This document shows positions 32,619-37,275 of a stretch of DNA of 37,275 bases, in pieces. The stretch spans positions 1-37,275 of the forward strand of contig JAFATA010000018.1 in assembly GCA_019244165.1 (NCBI GenBank). Reading direction: 5' to 3'. The notes under the pieces are model-generated. The model saw only the letters and a program-made list of their open reading frames with translations, searched no databases and was not told the origin of the DNA. The stretch's first letter is position 1. Every line of letters begins with the position of its first letter. This stretch comes from Pseudonocardiales bacterium. Lineage in GTDB: Bacteria; Actinomycetota; Actinomycetes; Mycobacteriales; Pseudonocardiaceae. The position numbers were made by a program, and so were the translations under genes.

Positions 32619-34204
32619 TGGACGCGCGCATGATCGTCATGGTGGTCGTGGGCGCCGGGATACTGGGCGCCGTCGTCTGGTCGCTCGCCAAGATCGGCCG
32701 GGCGCTGATCAAAGTCACGGAGGCGCTAGCCGGGGCAGCGGTGGTGGTCGTCACCCTGTGTCTGGTGATCAAAGCTGGGGTATGGGCCATCCGGCAGGTG
32801 CTCACCCACTGGCGAACCAGCCTGAGCGTGCTGGCGGTGACGGCCTGGTGTCACTGGTGGAACGAACTGTCTCTGGTCCTCACGGTGGGCGTGGTCGGAG
32901 CTGCGCTTACCGGGTGGCGCCTGATCGACCTGGTGTCCTTCGATGCCTGGGTAGGCCGGCATCTGCGGGCCTGGTGGCTGCGCTGGACGGTGTACGCACT
33001 CAACCTGCCCGAGTGGCTGCAGGCCTGCGGGCTGGGCACCAAGCGGGACGCTGTGCCCGTCGTCGTGGCCCTCACTCCCCTCGTTGGCACCATTCACCGC
33101 AACCGGCAGCAGCTCGCAACGACGCAGTTGCCCACGGTACTCGGTGTGCGCTCGGGGGCATCGTGGGATGAGGTCCACCTGCGGCTGGTGCCCGGCCAGA
33201 AACCGGAGGACTTCGACAGTGCCGGGCGGGCGTTGGCCAGCGCCCGAGGAGTAGCGCGCTGCCAGGTACGTGAACTGACACCCAATGTGATCTCCCTCGA
33301 TTTCCAGCGCCGCAACCTGCTCGCCGAGCCGGTGGCCTGCCCCGATCTCACCACGCTGGCCAACGTTCAGGGTGCCGCCATTGACCTGCGGCGAGTGTTC
33401 TCCGGGCGCACCGAATACGGCCAGGACTGGCACGTGCCACTGACCGGATCAGCCAGTCACACCCTGACCGCAGGGACCAGCGGGGCGGGCAAGAACTCGG
33501 TCATGTGGTGTCCCCTAGTCGCGATCGCCCCCGCGATCCGCGACGGGCTGGTCCGGGTCTCCGGCATCGACCCCAAGGGCATGGAACTGGCCTACGGACG
33601 GCGAATCTTCGACCGCTACGCCGTCACCGGCACCGAAGCACTGGCCGTGCTCGATCAGCTCATCGAAGTAATGCAGGGCCGCAAAACCGAGTTCGCCGGC
33701 CGAGTGCGCTCGGTGCCAATCAGCGCCAAGCACCCGCTAGAGCTACTGGAATTCGACGAGATCGGAGCCCTGACCCGCTACACCGACCGCAAAACCCGAG
33801 ACGCCATCACCGAACGCATCGCCCTGCTCACTACCCAAGGCCGCGCGCTCGGAGTCACCATCCGCGGCTACGTCCAGGAACCGACCAAGGACACTGTGCC
33901 GGTCCGGGAGTTGTTCCCCCGCCGGATCTGCCTGCGCGTCACCGCCAAATCCCACGTGGCCATGGTGCTCGGCGATAGCTCCTACGAGCGAGGGGCGTGG
34001 GCAAACCGCATCGCCGAGAACGAAGCCGGGGTCGGCTACGTCTTCGGCGAAGGCATCCGCGAACCGCTGCGAGTGCGTGCCGGGTGGGTGCCCGACCAGA
34101 CGATCAAACACCTCGAAGCCCTCATCACTGGCCCGGAAACCCAGAAAACACCCGTGCTGGCCACCTCACACCCGCCCACCGATGGCAAGGAGGTAACGAG
34201 ATGA
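32618..34204 (+). CDS. FtsK/SpoIIIE-type translocase (TraSA-like)
   Basis: The 528-aa product starts at ATG 32618. Several membrane segments occupy the first 110 residues (VMVVVGAGILGAVVW; LAGAAVVVVTLCLVIKAG; LSLVLTVGVVGAALTGW). Walker A is GTSGAGKN at about 286-293, with Asn where Ser/Thr is usual (a GKxS pattern is known in this subfamily), and Walker B is LLEFDEIGAL at about 375. VSGIDPKGMEL is typical of TraSA proteins. It moves double-stranded element DNA between cells and hyphae. The stop overlaps the rep start (ATGA at 34201-34204). Confidence 0.85.
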   Translation: MDARMIVMVVVGAGILGAVVWSLAKIGRALIKVTEALAGAAVVVVTLCLVIKAGVWAIRQVLTHWRTSLSVLAVTAWCHWWNELSLVLTVGVVGAALTGWRLIDLVSFDAWVGRHLRAWWLRWTVYALNLPEWLQACGLGTKRDAVPVVVALTPLVGTIHRNRQQLATTQLPTVLGVRSGASWDEVHLRLVPGQKPEDFDSAGRALASARGVARCQVRELTPNVISLDFQRRNLLAEPVACPDLTTLANVQGAAIDLRRVFSGRTEYGQDWHVPLTGSASHTLTAGTSGAGKNSVMWCPLVAIAPAIRDGLVRVSGIDPKGMELAYGRRIFDRYAVTGTEALAVLDQLIEVMQGRKTEFAGRVRSVPISAKHPLELLEFDEIGALTRYTDRKTRDAITERIALLTTQGRALGVTIRGYVQEPTKDTVPVRELFPRRICLRVTAKSHVAMVLGDSSYERGAWANRIAENEAGVGYVFGEGIREPLRVRAGWVPDQTIKHLEALITGPETQKTPVLATSHPPTDGKEVTR

Positions 34205-35586
34205 TCCCCCGCGTCGAGCTGTCACCCCAGGTGGTCAAGGAGATAGTTCACCGGGCTGGCCGGCCGGACTTCGAACGCTGGTCCGAACAACTACACAGCT
34301 GCGGCTACTGCTCCCGGCCAGTACGGCTGCGCGGCCGGGTCGCCTACCACTCGGCGGATGGTCGGCGGGTCGGCTACTCCACCGACGGTGAGCCCGACCG
34401 GGTCCTGATGATCCGCTGCGGCAACCGGCGAGCCGCAGTCTGCCCCTCCTGCTCCTACGAGTACGCAGGCGACATGTGGCAACTCCTCTACGCCGGTGCC
34501 GCCGGGGGCCGCAAGGGCGTCCCAGAATCCATCCGATCGCATCCGCTCGTGTTCGCCACGCTGACCGCGCCCGGCTTCGGACCGGTCCACACCACCCGCG
34601 CCGACCGCACCGGCGGGCACGCCCGCTGCCGACCCGCCCACGGCACCCCACGACCATGCCCACACGGACGCCCCACCTGGTGCACCGCCATCCACGGTGA
34701 GGATGATCCGCGACTGGGGCAACCACTCTGCCCGGACTGCTACGACTACCCCGCGCACATCGCGTTCAACTGGCACGCCCCCGAACTTTGGCGGCGCTTC
34801 ACTATCACCCTGCGCCGCACGCTCGCGCAGCAGGCAGGGCTGACCGCGAAGCAGTTCAGCCAGCGGTGCCGGGTGTCGTTCGTCAAGGTCGCCGAGTTCC
34901 AGCGCCGCGGCGTCGTCCACTTCCACGGATTAATCCGGTTGGATGGTCCTGGCGACTTCGATCTACCGCAGATCGACCTCGATTCAGCAGCGCTGGCGCA
35001 GGCGATCCGACAGGCCGCCTCACACGTGCGGCTGACAGTCGAGATGCCCGACGGCAGTGGGTTGGTGCTGCGGTTCGGCGCACAACTCGACACCCAAACC
35101 GTCAACGGCGGTACGACCGGACAACTGACCCCAGAACACGCCGCCCGATACATCGCCAAGTACGCCACCAAAAGCGCCGAAGACTTCGGCCTGGGCGAAC
35201 GACGCGTCACTCCCGAAACACTGCCGCTCCTCAACGTCACCGACCACGTGGACCGGCTGGTCCGCACGGCGTGGCACCTCGGCGAACACCCAGCGTATGA
35301 GGGGCTGCAGCGCTGGGTCCACATGCTCGGCTTCCGAGGCCACTTCGCCTCCAAAAGCCGCCACTACTCCACCACCCTCGGCGCCATCCGCAGCGAACGC
35401 CGCACCTACCGCCAACGCCAAGCCGCCGAACACTCCCACGAACTACTCGACAACAAGACCACGCTCGTCGTCTCGCACTGGGAACTTTCCGGAGTCGGCT
35501 ACCTCACCAGGGGAGACACCACCCTCGCCCACTCCGCCGCCGTCCGAGCCCGCGAACGACGACAAGCCGCCCGCGACGCCGCATGA
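34201..35586 (+). CDS. repSA: RepSA-like replication initiator
   Basis: ATG 34201 follows AAGGAGGTAACGAG; the frame is open further upstream. The 461-aa product has Cys pairs (SCGYCSRP; CPSCSYEYAGD) near the N-terminus, the histidine motif VHFHGLIRLD with His240 and His242, and AARYIAKYATKSAE with Tyr317 and Lys320. These are the metal-binding and tyrosine motifs of rolling-circle initiators of the pSAM2 RepSA type. It allows the excised element to replicate. It is coupled by ATGA to the translocase before it and sits next to xis. Confidence 0.85.
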   Translation: MIPRVELSPQVVKEIVHRAGRPDFERWSEQLHSCGYCSRPVRLRGRVAYHSADGRRVGYSTDGEPDRVLMIRCGNRRAAVCPSCSYEYAGDMWQLLYAGAAGGRKGVPESIRSHPLVFATLTAPGFGPVHTTRADRTGGHARCRPAHGTPRPCPHGRPTWCTAIHGEDDPRLGQPLCPDCYDYPAHIAFNWHAPELWRRFTITLRRTLAQQAGLTAKQFSQRCRVSFVKVAEFQRRGVVHFHGLIRLDGPGDFDLPQIDLDSAALAQAIRQAASHVRLTVEMPDGSGLVLRFGAQLDTQTVNGGTTGQLTPEHAARYIAKYATKSAEDFGLGERRVTPETLPLLNVTDHVDRLVRTAWHLGEHPAYEGLQRWVHMLGFRGHFASKSRHYSTTLGAIRSERRTYRQRQAAEHSHELLDNKTTLVVSHWELSGVGYLTRGDTTLAHSAAVRARERRQAARDAA

Positions 35587-35627
35587 CGAGAAGACAAACG
35601 ACAAAGCACCGGAAAGGGACAGTACCA

Positions 35628-35846
35628 GTGAATGAGTTAAACGAATCGCAAGTGGGGCCACGACTCGCGCCCAAGTGGTACAGCGTGGCCGAGGTCGCCG
35701 AACAACTCGGCTACGGCCTCTCGAAAACCAAGCTCCTCATCGCGACCGGGCAGATCCGCTCACTCAAAGATGGCGGCCACCGACGCATCCTGCCGGAATG
35801 GGTAGACGAATACGTTGCTCGTCGCGTCGCCGAAGAATGCGCATGA
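35628..35846 (+). CDS. xis: Excisionase (Xis), MerR-like HTH
   Basis: Called from GTG 35628, 8 bp behind GGAAAGGGAC. An in-frame ATG at 35583 overlaps the rep stop and would add 15 residues. The 72-aa product contains KWYSVAEVAEQLGYGLSKTK, IRSLKDGGHRRILPEWV and ARRVAEECA, a winged-HTH DNA-binding excisionase. The stop overlaps the integrase start (ATGA at 35843-35846), the typical xis-int arrangement. Confidence 0.85.
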   Translation: MNELNESQVGPRLAPKWYSVAEVAEQLGYGLSKTKLLIATGQIRSLKDGGHRRILPEWVDEYVARRVAEECA

Positions 35847-37063
35847 GTACGCGAGCTAGAGCCAACGGAGAGGGCTCGATCTTTCCCTATCGCAACGGCT
35901 TCGCTGCATACGTGTGGGTCACCAAACCGAACGGGCAACGGCAGCGCAAGTACATCTACGGCAAGACCCGAGAGCAGGTGCACGAGAAGTGGCTGAAACT
36001 TCAGCAGCGAGCACGGCAAGGACCGATGGCAACGAGCGTGCCCAAACTCGGCGAGTTCCTGGCCTACTGGCTTGAGGAGGTAGTGAGACCGAACCTGGCA
36101 CCCGCCACATACGTTAACTACGAGTTATTTGTCCGCCTGCATATCGTGCCGCGACTCGGTACTAAACGGCTCGATCGGCTGAGCGTACGGGACGTCCAAA
36201 CGTGGATCAATGAGGTGGCCCGTACGTGTCAGTGCTGCGCGCAGGGCAAGGACGCCGCGCGTCCGGAGAAGAAACGCCGATGCTGCGCGAGAGGCAAGTG
36301 CTGCGAGGCCCGGCTGTCATCCCGGACGGTCAACGACATCCGGGCCTGCCTGCGTGCGGCGTTGTCCCAAGCCGTCACTGAGGACCTCATCGCCAAAAAC
36401 ATGGCCAGCTCGATCAAGGTTCCGTCGGTGCGCAAACGTAAGGGCAAGGCGTGGAGTAGCGAGGAAGCCCGGCAATTCCTGGAATCCGCACGCTCCGAGC
36501 GTGATCCGCTCTATGCGGTCTACGTGCTGATCCTCGTGCTCGGTCTGCGCAAGGGCGAGGTGCTCGGCCTAACGTGGGACGACATCGACCTCGACGCTGG
36601 GGAGCTGTCGATCGGCCGTCAACTACAACGCGTCAGTCGGGAATTGCTGCATCGGGAGACCAAGACCGCCACCTCCGATGCGACGCTGCCGGTGCCAGAC
36701 GTCTGTGCCGCCGCACTACGGCTCCGGAAGACGGAGGAAGCCCACGCAAGAGAGATAGCGGGCCCGGCATGGCAGGACAGCAAGCTGATCTTCACAACCA
36801 AGTGGGGAAACCCCATCGAACCGCGCAACTTCAACCGGTCCTGGGATACTCGGTGCGCGAAGGCGGGGGTCCGGAAGATCACGGTGCACGACGGGCGCCG
36901 CACCTGCGCAACGCTGCTGGTGGATCTGGATGTGCACCCCCGCGAGGTCATGCAGATCCTGCGCCACGCCCAGATCGCGGTGACCATGGAGATCTACGCC
37001 CAAGCATCATCCAAGGCCACCCGCTCCGCGCTGAAACGATTGGGAGACAGCCTCGGTGGATAA
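35843..37063 (+). CDS. int: Tyrosine site-specific integrase of the AICE
   Basis: The 406-aa product starts at ATG 35843. Catalytic residues are all visible: Arg236 in LGLRKGEVLGL, His349 and Arg352 in HDGRRTCATLL, His375 in LRHAQ, and Tyr385 in MEIYAQ. The N-terminal part (GSIFPYRNGFAAYVW) is the arm-binding domain. A Cys-rich insertion (TCQCCAQGKD ... RCCARGKCCEA, about 132-157) lies within the core-binding region and may bind zinc. The gene ends 78 bp from the att core, as expected for its own element. Confidence 0.92.
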   Translation: MSTRARANGEGSIFPYRNGFAAYVWVTKPNGQRQRKYIYGKTREQVHEKWLKLQQRARQGPMATSVPKLGEFLAYWLEEVVRPNLAPATYVNYELFVRLHIVPRLGTKRLDRLSVRDVQTWINEVARTCQCCAQGKDAARPEKKRRCCARGKCCEARLSSRTVNDIRACLRAALSQAVTEDLIAKNMASSIKVPSVRKRKGKAWSSEEARQFLESARSERDPLYAVYVLILVLGLRKGEVLGLTWDDIDLDAGELSIGRQLQRVSRELLHRETKTATSDATLPVPDVCAAALRLRKTEEAHAREIAGPAWQDSKLIFTTKWGNPIEPRNFNRSWDTRCAKAGVRKITVHDGRRTCATLLVDLDVHPREVMQILRHAQIAVTMEIYAQASSKATRSALKRLGDSLGG

Positions 37064-37068
37064 CCTGC

Positions 37069-37089
37069 TGCTGTACTTTGCTGCTGTAC
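37069..37089. repeat. Putative integrase arm-type sites, right end
   Basis: TGCTGTAC at 37069-37076 and 37082-37089, 13 bp apart, the same pair and spacing as at 15852-15872 on the other side of the element. They start 6 bp after the integrase stop. Confidence 0.6.
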
Positions 37090-37140
37090 GGGGGTCCAGT
37101 GCCCCTTATGAAGATCTCCGGAAAGGGCCTCTGACCAGCT

Positions 37141-37184
37141 GTGGAGCTGAGGGGAATCGAACCCCTGACCTTCTCGATGCGAAC
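37141..37184. repeat. attR core (44-bp direct repeat inside tRNA-Ala)
   Basis: Identical to 15724-15767. It covers the 3' half of the tRNA-Ala gene, so integration leaves the tRNA intact at this end. Confidence 0.92.
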
Positions 37185-37214
37185 GAGACGCGCTACCAAC
37201 TGCGCTACAGCCCC
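37142..37214 (-). tRNA. tRNA-Ala (anticodon CGC)
   Basis: The minus strand folds into a complete cloverleaf of 73 nt: acceptor GGGGCTG pairing with CAGCTCC, including the G3-U70 wobble that identifies tRNA-Ala; D-arm with GCGCAGTTGGTAGCGC; anticodon stem TCTCG/CGAGA with loop TTCGCAT (anticodon CGC, reading GCG); T-arm AGGGG-TTCGATT-CCCCT; discriminator A. CCA is not encoded. It is the attachment target of the AICE. Confidence 0.93.
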
Positions 37215-37275
37215 CCGCGATGCACGAGGAGCTTAGCAGCCGGTCAGCGGCTACTCGCCGACCGCCCGGCGGTAG

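Larger units (their letters stand above)
15724..37184. mobile_element. AICE integrated in tRNA-Ala(CGC), about 21.4 kb
   Basis: Two perfect 44-bp direct repeats (15724-15767 and 37141-37184) bound the segment. The right copy is part of an intact tRNA-Ala gene and the left is a displaced tRNA 3' half. Inside the right end are int, xis, a RepSA-like initiator, an FtsK/TraSA-like translocase and an SCO3933-like gene, in the usual order of pSAM2-type elements. Paired TGCTGTAC boxes lie just inside each end. The left 15 kb are cargo with defence-like modules and scars of older elements. Confidence 0.88.

Overview
The window is high-GC actinomycete DNA, most likely from Pseudonocardiaceae or a relative. 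The signs are strong GC3 bias, GTG/TTG starts, ATGA-coupled operons, and pSAM2-type integrative and conjugative element (AICE) genes. It reads as a stacked accessory region at the 3' end of a tRNA-Ala(CGC) gene (37142-37214, minus strand).

Left block (1-6450): the 3' end of an IS30-type transposase, then a translationally coupled pair (DUF4062 protein and a 983-aa TPR-CHAT protease) that looks like a conflict/defence module. A HTH remnant, an XRE-TPR regulator and a 25-aa membrane micro-ORF follow.

Middle block (about 6.7-15.7 kb): a conjugative-element module with two paralogous XRE regulators, a double-GntR repressor, an HD protein, a membrane protein, a Nudix protein, a short tra operon with an FtsK/TraB-like translocase, and a large serine recombinase. 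No replication initiator is visible here. Both XRE promoters carry repeats of CGTCCC.

Right block (15724-37184): a complete tyrosine-integrase AICE bounded by a 44-bp perfect direct repeat (att core). Its core genes, from 32.0 kb on, are an SCO3933-like regulator, FtsK/TraSA, RepSA-like initiator, Xis and Int, ending at the tRNA. Its cargo is a DUF262-HEPN pair, a decayed IS5 element, a tRNA-Pro att scar, a three-gene operon built round a RuBisCO-activase-like AAA+ ATPase, an XRE-TPR regulator and a TIR-nSTAND-WD40 protein with ten nearly identical 135-bp repeats. A WD40 fragment at 19.2 kb is the scar of a second such gene.

How the parts fit: the AICE genes provide maintenance and transfer, and the cargo looks like several anti-invader or self/non-self systems. 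The most promising undescribed items are the AAA+ operon (21917-23779), a structured RNA leader present in two diverged copies (15898-16068 and 21021-21186), and the DUF4062-CHAT module with its regulator and micro-protein. Family names come from reading motifs by eye; no database search was possible.
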